Assembly: GCA_964574195.1 (NCBI GenBank)
Contig: CAZNMO010000007.1
Span: 1-48,979 of the forward strand
Direction: 5' to 3'
DNA length: 48,979 bases
Source: BRH-c25 sp964574195
GTDB lineage: Bacteria > Bacillota > Clostridia > Lutisporales > Lutisporaceae
The notes below the pieces were generated by a model, which was given only the letters and a program-made list of their open reading frames with translations, had not been told where the DNA came from and did no database searches. Positions 8,415 to 16,761 of this stretch are shown piece after piece; position 1 is the first letter of the stretch, and every line of letters begins with the position of its first letter. A program made the position numbers and the translations under genes.

Positions 8415-9608
8415 CTACTGTGCGTCGATTTCAGTATTTAGCCGTTCTCCAAAGAAGGTAATGGCGGATATTTTCAGCTTAGTTCCATCGTAGGCAATAT
8501 ACCTCTCATAGCTGTCTGTATCTGCCTTTGCCACCCATGCTGCGTCTACTGCTCCGGCATTTTCAAATATTCCATGCTCCTGGGCATTGTACGCCAGAGC
8601 TTTTTCGATCTTTTTCATAGTATATACAAAGTTGTTGATCTTTCCGTCCTTGTATTCAACTATCGCTCTTGCATACAAGGTCTGGATGGCATATTTGTCC
8701 GTACCAAGCGGGACAAATTCATAAAACTCCACCACTTCGCTCCCATCCTTATCAATAATGCGCAGTGCACCGGTTCCCGGGCTGAATGAGCATTTTATCT
8801 CAAAGCTTGTATCCACGCCCGCCCGCTTTCCGGTCAGCGTATAATTGTGAGGAGCATCATGGGTGATTTTAACATCAGTGCAGCCGAACATTTCCCATAC
8901 CTTTGCAACAGCATCGATCTGCGTCTGATCCTCCTTCAGGCCTGACGTAAATGCCAGATCCATGGAGGATATAAGGGAGCCTGCAATGAATACATCTCCT
9001 ATTCTTTTGTCTTCCGGAGCTGATTTGTCATACAGCAATATCGATTTTGTAACAAGCTCGTCTACGGCCTTGTTTATGGCATCTATCTGCAGGTAGGCGC
9101 CTGCATAGTCATTGGCTGAGCTTACGATCACAGGCGCCTTTTTAGTATACTCCATGACCTTGCTGTCCATGATCTTTTCCAGAAGCGCCTGCTCCTTATC
9201 GTTTGTAGGTATACCGAATTGTGACCCCGTTATTGTCATGAACTTGCCGTTTACTATGCTCATGTTGTACCCTGCATCATTGACCTGCTCTGCGTATGCG
9301 AGGGCTTCCTCAGCATTTTTGAATTCAAACACCGGAATATGCGACTCACTTAATTCGTCCTTATAGATCAGGTTGAAGCCTGCCACAGGAGTTGGTCCAC
9401 CAATCATCTGGAAGTCCTTGACCTCTTCCACTTCATATCCTGCATCCTGTGCCGCCTTCTCTATTTGCTCAAGGGTCATACCGCTGTCAACCGGCTTCGA
9501 CGCCTCTGCCGTTTCGGCTGCAGCTGCCGAATCTCCTGCCGGGCCGCTGCAGGCTGTAAATAAGATCATGATGCAGAGAAAAAAGACATAGATAATACTT
9601 CTTTTCAT
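8415..9608 (-). CDS. Lipoprotein of unknown function
   Basis: 397 residues starting with MKRSIIYVFFLCIMILFTAC (lipobox FTAC), then an Ala/Ser/Glu linker. The rest is a soluble, mixed alpha/beta body with no repeat or catalytic motif I recognise. Two similar stretches (GGPTPVAGFNLIYKDEL, and the later ATPase-free region around SFSPGTGALRIIDKDG) suggest internal beta-sheet domains. It would sit on the outer face of the membrane. A GGAGGAG ribosome site lies 7 nt upstream. It is the second gene of the leftward surface operon, 21 nt after the four-helix-bundle gene and 21 nt before the ATC-start lipoprotein gene. Confidence 0.8.
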   Translation of the reverse strand: MKRSIIYVFFLCIMILFTACSGPAGDSAAAAETAEASKPVDSGMTLEQIEKAAQDAGYEVEEVKDFQMIGGPTPVAGFNLIYKDELSESHIPVFEFKNAEEALAYAEQVNDAGYNMSIVNGKFMTITGSQFGIPTNDKEQALLEKIMDSKVMEYTKKAPVIVSSANDYAGAYLQIDAINKAVDELVTKSILLYDKSAPEDKRIGDVFIAGSLISSMDLAFTSGLKEDQTQIDAVAKVWEMFGCTDVKITHDAPHNYTLTGKRAGVDTSFEIKCSFSPGTGALRIIDKDGSEVVEFYEFVPLGTDKYAIQTLYARAIVEYKDGKINNFVYTMKKIEKALAYNAQEHGIFENAGAVDAAWVAKADTDSYERYIAYDGTKLKISAITFFGERLNTEIDAQ

Positions 9609-9629
9609 TAATACTCCTCCTCCAGTCCA

Positions 9630-9959
9630 TTACTTTTTAATTAGTTGTTTTTCAATTCCATCCTTCAGGAACCTGCAATCCGTAAGAATCGGCCTTGTCT
9701 GAAGCTCACTGACAAAACCTGTCTTTGCCAGCAGTTCCAGAAGGTACTCGGTCTCCAGCGACAGCCTGTAAGCCTGTGCATAGCTGTCCTGAAGATTTTT
9801 CACTGATTCGTTGGACAGTCTCAGGCATATGCCTATACCTGTTCCACATTCAACCAAACGGCCGATAAGCGGATATTGCTTATGCTCCTCCGCAAGATAA
9901 TTGGCCAGCTCAACAATTCTGATGGAGAAATCAAAGCTCTTGGCAACCAGGTCTTTCAT
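9630..9959 (-). CDS. Four-helix-bundle protein (23S rRNA IVS-like family)
   Basis: 109 residues from the ATG at 9959, which follows a good AGGAGGG site; an upstream in-frame ATG at 9998 would translate through a strong hairpin and is unlikely. The pattern matches the S23/IVP-like four-helix-bundle family: KSFDFSIRIVELANYLAEE, Gly-rich turn with GRLVECGTGIGICLRLSNES, QDSYAQAYRLSLETEYLLELLAKTG, CRFLKDGIEKQLIKK. These small proteins are encoded within 23S rRNA intervening sequences or as free-standing genes. The free-standing ones have no firm function. Here it heads an operon of exported proteins, an unusual place that suggests a regulatory or scaffolding role. Confidence 0.8.
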   Translation of the reverse strand: MKDLVAKSFDFSIRIVELANYLAEEHKQYPLIGRLVECGTGIGICLRLSNESVKNLQDSYAQAYRLSLETEYLLELLAKTGFVSELQTRPILTDCRFLKDGIEKQLIKK

Positions 9960-9980
9960 AAGCAAATCCCTCCTATATGA

Positions 9981-10070
9981 TTTGCGGCGGATAAACACTA
10001 ATGTAGATTGTTCCGCCGCAAAGAAAATTAATGTAACACAAATCTGTTTCAGCGGAGCTTAAACAGATTT
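9981..10070. promoter_or_regulatory. Two perfect stem-loops in the leader of the surface operon
   Basis: Hairpin 1: arms 9981-9991 and 10012-10022 (TTTGCGGCGGA and its complement), 11 bp, 20-nt loop, immediately upstream of the ribosome site of the four-helix-bundle gene. Hairpin 2: arms 10040-10049 and 10061-10070 (AAATCTGTTT and its complement), 10 bp, 11-nt loop. Neither is followed by a T run in the leftward direction, so they look like operators or translational-control structures rather than terminators. Confidence 0.5.
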
Positions 10071-10131
10071 TGTATCATCAAGTGATGCCTTGTAACTGTC
10101 TTTATTTTACAGAAACCACCCTGAAGTACAA

Positions 10132-10177
10132 TCACATCGATGTGAGGTTTCAGATATTTTTCCAGAATGCGATGTGA
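10132..10177. promoter_or_regulatory. Putative operator: TCACATCGATGTGA palindrome plus a CGATGTGA half-site
   Basis: A perfect 14-bp palindrome at 10132-10145 is followed by a matching half-site, CGATGTGA, at 10170-10177 (38 bp spacing). It lies between the divergent surface operon and the MalT-like regulator gene, which makes that regulator the first candidate to bind it. Confidence 0.45.
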
Positions 10178-10227
10178 TAAAAAAACATGCAATATTCAAA
10201 ACTATATGAATATTCTTATCAAAACAA

Positions 10228-10302
10228 TTAACATGACAATACAATATGGTATAATATTCCTATATATATTAAAGATAGTCATGCGAAATCGTTTTGCATG
10301 AT
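10228..10302 (+). promoter_or_regulatory. Sigma-70-type promoter of the MalT-like regulator with a downstream inverted repeat
   Basis: TTAACA (10228-10233), 16-nt spacer and TATAAT (10250-10255) give a good vegetative promoter pointing right. Near +20 to +45 lies an inverted repeat (TCATGCGAAA / TTTTGCATGA, 9 of 10 pairing, about 10279-10302) that could be an operator for autoregulation. Confidence 0.6.
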
Positions 10303-10338
10303 TTGTGTAATACAAAAAAAGACCGAGGAGAGTGGAGA

Positions 10339-12867
10339 ATGAGCATTTTTCAGACAGCCAAACAGACACCGGTATCACTGCCGGAGATATGTGCTCCAAG
10401 GGCGGAGCTGATGCAAGCCTTTGATAGAGCAGCCAAAACACGTTATATATATGTACAGGCTCCCTCCGGCTACGGTAAAACCATCTCAACGTTACTATGG
10501 CTTAAAAGAACGGAACGCAGGACCATCTGGATCTCCTTTGACAATTATGACAATACCCCCGTTCTGTTCTACAGACTTTTGTGCATGAGCCTTCTATCCG
10601 TGATACCTCATGATGAGGAGATGTCCCAGGAAATCAAATCTCCCGCCTTCACATCCTCCCCCGTTGAATGTACCATTGATCTGATTTCCAGGCTTTCTTA
10701 CGAGGATCTCAGCTATGCCCTGGTGCTTGATGATTTTCACCTGATCACCAATGAAGAAATAAAAAAATCCGTCCCCTATGTGTTGAAGCGCCTGCCTGTA
10801 ACCGTTACAGTCGTGGTCATGAGCAGGAATACACTACCTGACTCAATAGCTTCCTCCTATGGACAGGACATCATTTCGTGTATCGGGACCAAAGAGCTTG
10901 CCTTGAGCAGCGACGAGATCAGAAAACATTTCGCCAGCTACGGCTGGTTCATTACCAAGGGAGAGGCTGAAAACATACAAGAGTATACCGAGGGTTGGAT
11001 CATAGCACTGAATGTGATGGCCATAAGCGGGATCATTGATGTGACATATGAAAGCCAGGCCCTTTCCTTCAACAGCTTTATCGAAAACAATATTTGGGTG
11101 AAGCTTGATACAGCAAACCGTGAATTCCTGATCAAGACCTCCATACCCGACCGGTTTTCAATGGAGCTTTGCGAATATCTGACCGAAAGCGACAGGTGCA
11201 AGGAGATCCTTGACTCCCTGTTGGGAGGCAGCATCAACATATCCCTTGCGGGGAATGAGTACCGCTATCACAGTTTATTCCTGGAGTTTTTGCGCAGCAA
11301 ATCCAACCAGAACAATATAGATATCAAGGCTCTGAATAAGAAAGTGGCAGAATTCTACCTACAGAAGGGGGACTTCCTGACTGCCAAAAGATATGCCGTG
11401 GTGAGCGGAGATATCGGCCTTATCATGCGGGTGGTACGCAACTTCAGTGATCTGACCACCTTCTCCCTGGATGAATATATTGATTTTCACAAGCTATACA
11501 ATTTGCACAACATGCCCGATGCCATCTGCGACAAAATGCCTTTTCTGTACATGCCCAGGATATTCTTCTCCTATGCCAACGGTGATGTGAAGAATACGCA
11601 GTATTTGCTGGACAGGCTTTATCCCCTACTTCCGGTAATTGCCTCCACATATCCTGAAACCATCGAGCATGTCAACAGTATGATAATGCTGGACTGCAGG
11701 ATAAAGCTCTCGGAGTTCTCCTCACGTTTCAACCGGCTTCCGGCCATAACACATGAGCAAAGGACTCTGCAGTCACCGACCTTTACCTTCCAGTTGCCGT
11801 TTTTGCACCGGTGTGTTAGGGATTTTTACCAGCTGACCGACCCACAGATCAATGATGCTGTGTCAGCCATCTCTTCTAAAATTATAAAGCAGAATGTGGG
11901 GCTCATGTTCAAAGGCGCAGCAGCAGGACTTCTCCTTGAACAGAACAGGCTGCAGGAGGCACTTGATATCGCGCTTTCCCTGAAGGAAACCGTCAATGAG
12001 ACCATGACCCCTGAATTTGTGTATGGTATCCATGTGCTTACAGCGGAGATATACCTTATGCAGAACCAGAGGAGCAAGTATGAGGCCGCCATCAAGGAAG
12101 CCAAAGCATATATCTATACCAGCTCCAGTCAGTATCTCATGAAGAATATGTCCGCATATGAAGCAAGCTCGGCGATACTGAACGGAGAAAAAAGTGCCGC
12201 TGAGGAATGGCTCAAAAACTACTATGTTAATGAAAGCTCCGTCGGCGAGTTCTACAGAATATACCGGAACTTCACCACCGCAAAGGCCTGTATCCTGCTG
12301 ATGCAAACAGATAAGGCCCGGGATATCCTGAATAAGCTCAGGACCCTGGCGGAAAGCTATGACAGGCTTCTTGACACGGCTGAAGCAGATATCCTCCTTG
12401 CCATGGTGGAATGGATAACCGGCAACAAGAAGGAGGCTCAGAACAGACTGCTGGGAGCCCTTATGTCGATACAGCCCTATGGCTTTACAAGGGTCATCGC
12501 CAACCATGGGAAGGCAGTACTTCCCATATTGTCCGCCTTGCTCAAAAGGCTGGAGAAGGATGGAGGGTCTTCGGATTGCTTGTATAAATTTACTAAAGAG
12601 GTCTATATCCTGGCCTATGACCAGTCAAAGCATTTCAAGGGCTTGACCTATCACGCGGAAATAGTGCCCGTCAAGCTTTCAGCCCAGCAGAAGCACATAC
12701 TGGAGCTGCTGGCCAAGGGCTATAAGAATGCGGAGATCGTTGAGATGACAGAGCTTAGCCTCAATACCATCCGTACGCATACCAAGGCTATATATCAGAA
12801 GCTGGAGGTAAACAATGCCATGGATGCGATAGTGCGGGCGAAGCAGCTGGGGATACTTGAGCTGTAA
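10339..12867 (+). CDS. Large ATP-binding LuxR-family transcriptional regulator (MalT-like, LAL type)
   Basis: 842 residues from the ATG at 10339, chosen for its GAGGAG...GGAG ribosome site. Domain order: STAND-type NTPase with Walker A APSGYGKT at about 41-48 and Walker B ALVLDDFH at about 127-134; winged-helix and helical repeat region at about 250-770 with TPR-like helices; C-terminal LuxR-type helix-turn-helix at about 778-842 (LSAQQKHILELLAKGYKNAEI, TIRTHTKAIYQKL). MalT-like proteins multimerise on binding ATP plus an inducer and activate transcription. The gene diverges from the exported-protein operon and is followed by its own terminator, so its likeliest target is that operon, with the shared ~380-bp region holding the binding sites. 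Inducer unknown. Confidence 0.92.
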   Translation: MSIFQTAKQTPVSLPEICAPRAELMQAFDRAAKTRYIYVQAPSGYGKTISTLLWLKRTERRTIWISFDNYDNTPVLFYRLLCMSLLSVIPHDEEMSQEIKSPAFTSSPVECTIDLISRLSYEDLSYALVLDDFHLITNEEIKKSVPYVLKRLPVTVTVVVMSRNTLPDSIASSYGQDIISCIGTKELALSSDEIRKHFASYGWFITKGEAENIQEYTEGWIIALNVMAISGIIDVTYESQALSFNSFIENNIWVKLDTANREFLIKTSIPDRFSMELCEYLTESDRCKEILDSLLGGSINISLAGNEYRYHSLFLEFLRSKSNQNNIDIKALNKKVAEFYLQKGDFLTAKRYAVVSGDIGLIMRVVRNFSDLTTFSLDEYIDFHKLYNLHNMPDAICDKMPFLYMPRIFFSYANGDVKNTQYLLDRLYPLLPVIASTYPETIEHVNSMIMLDCRIKLSEFSSRFNRLPAITHEQRTLQSPTFTFQLPFLHRCVRDFYQLTDPQINDAVSAISSKIIKQNVGLMFKGAAAGLLLEQNRLQEALDIALSLKETVNETMTPEFVYGIHVLTAEIYLMQNQRSKYEAAIKEAKAYIYTSSSQYLMKNMSAYEASSAILNGEKSAAEEWLKNYYVNESSVGEFYRIYRNFTTAKACILLMQTDKARDILNKLRTLAESYDRLLDTAEADILLAMVEWITGNKKEAQNRLLGALMSIQPYGFTRVIANHGKAVLPILSALLKRLEKDGGSSDCLYKFTKEVYILAYDQSKHFKGLTYHAEIVPVKLSAQQKHILELLAKGYKNAEIVEMTELSLNTIRTHTKAIYQKLEVNNAMDAIVRAKQLGILEL

Positions 12868-12889
12868 AAAAATCCGATATTAGGTATGT

Positions 12890-12939
12890 AATCCCATATT
12901 AGGGACCATAGTGTCCCAAATATGGGATTTGTTTTTTTT
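12890..12939 (+). terminator. Rho-independent terminator of the MalT-like regulator gene
   Basis: A 17-nt arm (12890-12906) pairs with 12913-12929 with a single mismatch, and is followed by TG and then T8 (12932-12939). It starts 23 nt after the stop codon. Confidence 0.9.
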
Positions 12940-13007
12940 GCTTTTTGAGGACACATTTATACCCATTGAAAACAGCGGTTTCCACCATTTCCACAAAAAG
13001 TAAGCTT

Positions 13008-13023
13008 TGGCACAACAATTGCA
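13008..13023 (+). promoter_or_regulatory. Sigma-54 promoter of the livKHMGF operon
   Basis: TGGCACAACAATTGCA matches the TGGCAC-N5-TTGCA consensus exactly, with GG and GC 10 nt apart. The predicted start is about 13034, about 147 nt before the livK ATG. Such promoters are silent without an enhancer-binding activator. No TGCCGT-N4-ACGGC site is seen upstream, so the activator here is probably not the one encoded at 1469-2908. Confidence 0.8.
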
Positions 13024-13180
13024 TCAATATTCCCATTATTGTATATATTTATTATTTTCTGACTAATGGGAATTCTTATCGGCACAAATACGATAACTGC
13101 CACATCATCGAATAATTTGAGGAGAGTATGAAAATACATTCTGCTCACTTCTCAAAGAAATAAAAAGGGGGAAGAAATTA

Positions 13181-14389
13181 ATGAAGAAAAGAATCATCTG
13201 TCTGGTACTCTCATTGATCATGGTCGTAGGCCTTCTTAGCGGTTGCAGCCCAAAACCCGCAGCACAGGATACAGCAGCCAATGCAGCCATCGTAGTCAAG
13301 ATCGCAACGGTTAGTCCCTTGTCCGGTGCACAGGCAGCCGGCGGTGAGTCCATAAAGAATGGCGCACAGCTGGCACTGGAAGAAAAGGTAGCCGAGTTTG
13401 CACAGCTGGGAATCAATCTTCAGCTATCACCCCAGGATGACCAGGCAGACCCAAAGGTTGGCGTCTCTGTAGCACAGAAGCTTATAGTAGATAATGACCT
13501 TCTGGCTGTAGTAGGCCATTACAACTCAGGTGTCGCCATCCCGGCATCGGAAGTCTACAAGAAGGGCAACCTGCCGATGGTATCCCCTGCAAACGTTGCA
13601 CCGGCCCTTACCGACAGAGGCTATGACACCATCAACAGGGTATGTGCCAGGGATGACGTTCAGGGCCCTGCCATAGCGGACGTTGCTTTCAACCTGGTAA
13701 AGGCAAAGAAGCTCTTCATCATCCAGGACAAGACCACTTTTGGACAGGGGATCGCAGATCAGGTCAAACTGGCTTTTGAAAAACTGGGCGGAGAAATAGT
13801 CGGCTATGAAGGAATAACACCCGGAGAATCTGACTTCAATGGCGTTCTGAACAAGGTAGCAGCAGTAAAGCCTGATGCATTGTTCTTCGGAGGCATGTAC
13901 CCCGAAGGCGGACTTATAGTCAAGCAGATGAATGAAAAACAGATAACAGCCAAATTCATAGGCTGTGACGGTGTCGAAAACAGCGACTTTGTAAAGATAG
14001 GCGGAAATGCAGTAATAGACCAATACTACACCTCCACCTGTGCAAATATATCCAAATCGGAAAAGGGTGCCGCATGGGTAAAGACCTACAGCACCAAATT
14101 TGGGAAAGACCCTGAGGCATGGGCTGTCTATGGCTATGACTCCATGGGAGTAGTACTGGATGCATTAAAGAGAGTCGTAGCAGCAAATCCGGGAGTCAAG
14201 CCCACCAGAGAGCTGCTTACAAAGGCCATACGTGAAACCAACGGATACCAGGGAATCGCAACAACAGTCAGCTTTGACAAGCGCGGAGACAATATAGACG
14301 CATTGGTATATGTTTATCAGTATAAGGAAGCAAAATACCCCGCAGACCTTGTCAATACTGTTGAATCCAAGCCTTATCTCAAGCCTTGA
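13181..14389 (+). CDS. livK: Branched-chain amino-acid ABC transporter, substrate-binding lipoprotein
   Basis: 402 residues: lipoprotein signal (MKKRIICLVLSLIMVVGLLSGC), Ala-rich linker, then a type I periplasmic-binding fold. Family landmarks are VKIATVSPLSGAQAAGGESIKNGAQLA, a hinge segment around VVGHYNSGVAIPASEVYKKGNLPMVSPANVAPALT, and AWAVYGYDSMGVVLDALKRV. It captures leucine, isoleucine, valine or a similar amino acid outside the cell and passes it to LivHM. A strong AAAGGGGGAAG ribosome site precedes the ATG. A terminator-like hairpin separates it from livH, which would give more binding protein than permease. The exact ligand is not predictable: members of this family also bind amides and aromatic acids. 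Confidence 0.93.
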   Translation: MKKRIICLVLSLIMVVGLLSGCSPKPAAQDTAANAAIVVKIATVSPLSGAQAAGGESIKNGAQLALEEKVAEFAQLGINLQLSPQDDQADPKVGVSVAQKLIVDNDLLAVVGHYNSGVAIPASEVYKKGNLPMVSPANVAPALTDRGYDTINRVCARDDVQGPAIADVAFNLVKAKKLFIIQDKTTFGQGIADQVKLAFEKLGGEIVGYEGITPGESDFNGVLNKVAAVKPDALFFGGMYPEGGLIVKQMNEKQITAKFIGCDGVENSDFVKIGGNAVIDQYYTSTCANISKSEKGAAWVKTYSTKFGKDPEAWAVYGYDSMGVVLDALKRVVAANPGVKPTRELLTKAIRETNGYQGIATTVSFDKRGDNIDALVYVYQYKEAKYPADLVNTVESKPYLKP

Positions 14390-14438
14390 TGACAGCAGCT
14401 TGAGATTGCCGCGGCAAAGGCTATAGATGCAATTATTA

Positions 14439-14475
14439 CAGAGAGAAGAACGTTGTTTCTTCTCTCTGCTTTAAA
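14439..14475 (+). terminator. Intra-operon terminator/attenuator between livK and livH
   Basis: A perfect 12-bp stem (14439-14450 with 14457-14468, loop CGTTGT) is followed by CTTTAAAA, a weak T tract. It probably gives partial termination. Confidence 0.7.
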
Positions 14476-14524
14476 ATTCTTGAACGTGTATTCGCCGCAA
14501 ATCAAATAGGAAAGGTTGAAACGT

Positions 14525-15484
14525 ATGACAGAAATGATGAATATGCTGCCGCAGCTGCTGATTGACGGATTGACCCTTGGATTTATATATGCATTTGTAG
14601 CAGTCGGTTATACAATGGTTTACGGAATACTTGAATTTATAAACTTTGCGCACAGTGAAATATTCATGGTCGGAGCTTTTGTCGGTACTGAAGTGCTGCT
14701 GTATATGCAAAGCATGGGGCTGCTGGGAAGTATCCCCGCTCCTTTGGCCATGCTCATCGCCATGTTTGTGGCAACACTTTTCAGCGGGACCCTTGGAGTC
14801 GTAATCGAGCTTGTTGCCTATAAGCCTGTACGCAGTGCCCCGAGGCTGATCCCCTTTATCTCCGCCATCGGCGTTTCCTTTATCCTTCAGGATGCCGTCA
14901 GGCTGATAGAAGGACTCTGGAAAAATGCTTTTTACCTGACCACCCCCACATTGTTTACACAAAGTATAACCCTTTCCGAGAATGTGAAAATATCAGTAAA
15001 AATACTTTTCATCTCGGCCATTTCCATAATCCTGATGCTGGCCCTGAACATGTTCGTCAATAAGACAAAATGGGGCAAGGCAATGCGCGCTGTGGCGCAG
15101 GACCAGTACACCTCATCGCTTATGAGCATTAACGTAAACAAGATAATATCACTGACCTTCCTTATCGGCGCAGGACTTGGTGGCGCTGCCGGCACCTTGT
15201 TTGCAGTCCAGTACACGCTGGTCAGCCCATATGTAGGCTTCATACTCGGTATGAAAGCCTTTACAGCTGCTGTATTCGGCGGAATAGGAGATATAAAGGG
15301 CGCCATGGTGGGTGGCATCCTGCTGGGCCTCATAGAATCCTTCGGCTCGGCCTTCCTGGGGACACTTACAAATGGAGTTATGGGGGCTGAATACAAGGAC
15401 GTACTGGCCTTTGTAATACTGATCGTCCTGCTCATATTCAAGCCCAGCGGACTATTCGGCAAAGCAGTAGGAGAGAAGGTGTGA
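14525..15484 (+). CDS. livH: Branched-chain amino-acid ABC transporter permease LivH
   Basis: 319 residues from the ATG at 14525 (AAAGG 9 nt upstream; the TTG at 14516 overlaps the ribosome site). About eight hydrophobic membrane segments. The family opening is conserved (QLLIDGLTLGFIYAFVAVGYTMVYGILEFINFAHSEIFMVGAF), as is the EAA-like coupling loop (GKAMRAVAQDQYTSSLMSINVNKII). The C-terminal GMKAFTAAVFGGIGDIKGAMVGG is also typical. It forms the membrane channel with LivM, whose start codon overlaps its stop. Confidence 0.95.
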   Translation: MTEMMNMLPQLLIDGLTLGFIYAFVAVGYTMVYGILEFINFAHSEIFMVGAFVGTEVLLYMQSMGLLGSIPAPLAMLIAMFVATLFSGTLGVVIELVAYKPVRSAPRLIPFISAIGVSFILQDAVRLIEGLWKNAFYLTTPTLFTQSITLSENVKISVKILFISAISIILMLALNMFVNKTKWGKAMRAVAQDQYTSSLMSINVNKIISLTFLIGAGLGGAAGTLFAVQYTLVSPYVGFILGMKAFTAAVFGGIGDIKGAMVGGILLGLIESFGSAFLGTLTNGVMGAEYKDVLAFVILIVLLIFKPSGLFGKAVGEKV

Positions 15485-16749
15485 TGATGAATAAAAGAAT
15501 CAAGATAGATAATATTGACAAGCTTGCCCACTATGCAGGACTGGCCGTGATCGTCCTGTCACCAGTGCTTTTCTACATGTTCAAGCAGTCCGCCATTGCA
15601 TTCCTGACCTTCATAGTGTCGCTGCTGGTATTGTACCTGACCAAGCTGGACAGCAGGCTGAAGCTTGGGATGGCTGTCCTGGACCTGCTGCTGGTGATGC
15701 CATTGGTAGGCCTTACAAATACCTATTACCTGGATGTTATCACACAGGTGGGCATTTATGCGATACTGGCCGTAGGCCTCAATGTGGTCGTCGGCTTTTC
15801 AGGCTTGCTCAATCTAGGCTATGCCGGCTTCTATGCGGCAGGGGCATATATATACGCCATCTTCGCCTCCAGCCAGGCAAGCAGCTTTATGACCAGCGGG
15901 ACCTTCCCCATATCGGGCAACTGGTTCTGGCTGTTCCTTCTTATTAGTATGGGAGTTTCTGCAATTATTGGTGTTTTGATCGGTTTGCCTGTACTGAGGG
16001 TACGGGGCGACTATCTTGCCATCATCACCCTGGGCTTTGGCGAGATAATCAGAATAGTGCTCAACAGTATGGATAAGCCTATAAATATAACCAACGGTCC
16101 CAAGGGAATAGGTCCCATCTCTCCTCCGGCCATATTCGGCATTAACCTTGATGCGCCTATTCATTTCTACTTTATTGTATTGCTGCTATTGATTCTGACC
16201 ATCATCTTCTCTAACAGGCTGAATAATTCAAGGATAGGGAGAGCCTGGGCGGCCATCAGGGAGAACGAAATAGCCGCTAATACCATGGGAATACCACTGG
16301 TAAAGATGAAGCTGCTTGCCTTTGCGATTGGAGCTTCCCTTGCCGGTATGATGGGAGTCATATTTGCAGCCAAGCAGACCTTTGTGGACCCGTCCAGCTT
16401 CGGCTTCATGGAATCCATAGGCATTCTGACCATGGTGATCATGGGTGGAATGGGCAGCGTCTCCGGCGTCATCATAGGCGCTGCAGCCGTTATCATTCTC
16501 CAGCTGCAGCTCTTGAAGGAGCTTTCCAACTTCTTGGGGCAGCTGTCCCTGGCAGGCATACTGTACATACCGTCACAGCTGGATCCAGCCAAATACGAGA
16601 GGCTGGTATTCGGCCTTATACTGGTGCTGATGTGCATATTCCGGCCACAGGGGATACTTCCCGCAAAAAGAAGCGTGGATTTCATCAAGAAGCAATACCG
16701 CAAGTTTACAAAGACTGAATCTAAAGCTGAAATAACTTTAAATGAATAG
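15484..16749 (+). CDS. livM: Branched-chain amino-acid ABC transporter permease LivM
   Basis: The start is taken at the ATG overlapping the livH stop (TGATG); GTG 15481 and ATG 15487 are alternatives. About 421 residues with a longer N-terminus carrying two extra hydrophobic segments, as usual for LivM. Conserved stretches are AVGLNVVVGFSGLLNLGYAGFYAAGAYIYA, LRVRGDYLAIITLGFGEIIRIVLN, the coupling loop GRAWAAIRENEIAANTMGI, and FGFMESIGILTMVIMGGMGSVSG. It is the heterodimer partner of LivH. The tail (KRSVDFIKKQYRKFTKTESK) is cytoplasmic and charged. Confidence 0.95.
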   Translation: MMNKRIKIDNIDKLAHYAGLAVIVLSPVLFYMFKQSAIAFLTFIVSLLVLYLTKLDSRLKLGMAVLDLLLVMPLVGLTNTYYLDVITQVGIYAILAVGLNVVVGFSGLLNLGYAGFYAAGAYIYAIFASSQASSFMTSGTFPISGNWFWLFLLISMGVSAIIGVLIGLPVLRVRGDYLAIITLGFGEIIRIVLNSMDKPINITNGPKGIGPISPPAIFGINLDAPIHFYFIVLLLLILTIIFSNRLNNSRIGRAWAAIRENEIAANTMGIPLVKMKLLAFAIGASLAGMMGVIFAAKQTFVDPSSFGFMESIGILTMVIMGGMGSVSGVIIGAAAVIILQLQLLKELSNFLGQLSLAGILYIPSQLDPAKYERLVFGLILVLMCIFRPQGILPAKRSVDFIKKQYRKFTKTESKAEITLNE

Positions 16750-16761
16750 AGGTGTGTCAGA

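Noticed and set aside
13053..13067. Possible CodY box (TATTTTCTGACTAAT) upstream of livK
   Set aside because: 11 of 15 matches to AATTTTCWGAAAATT is close to what A+T-rich DNA gives by chance, and the site lies downstream of a strong sigma-54 promoter.
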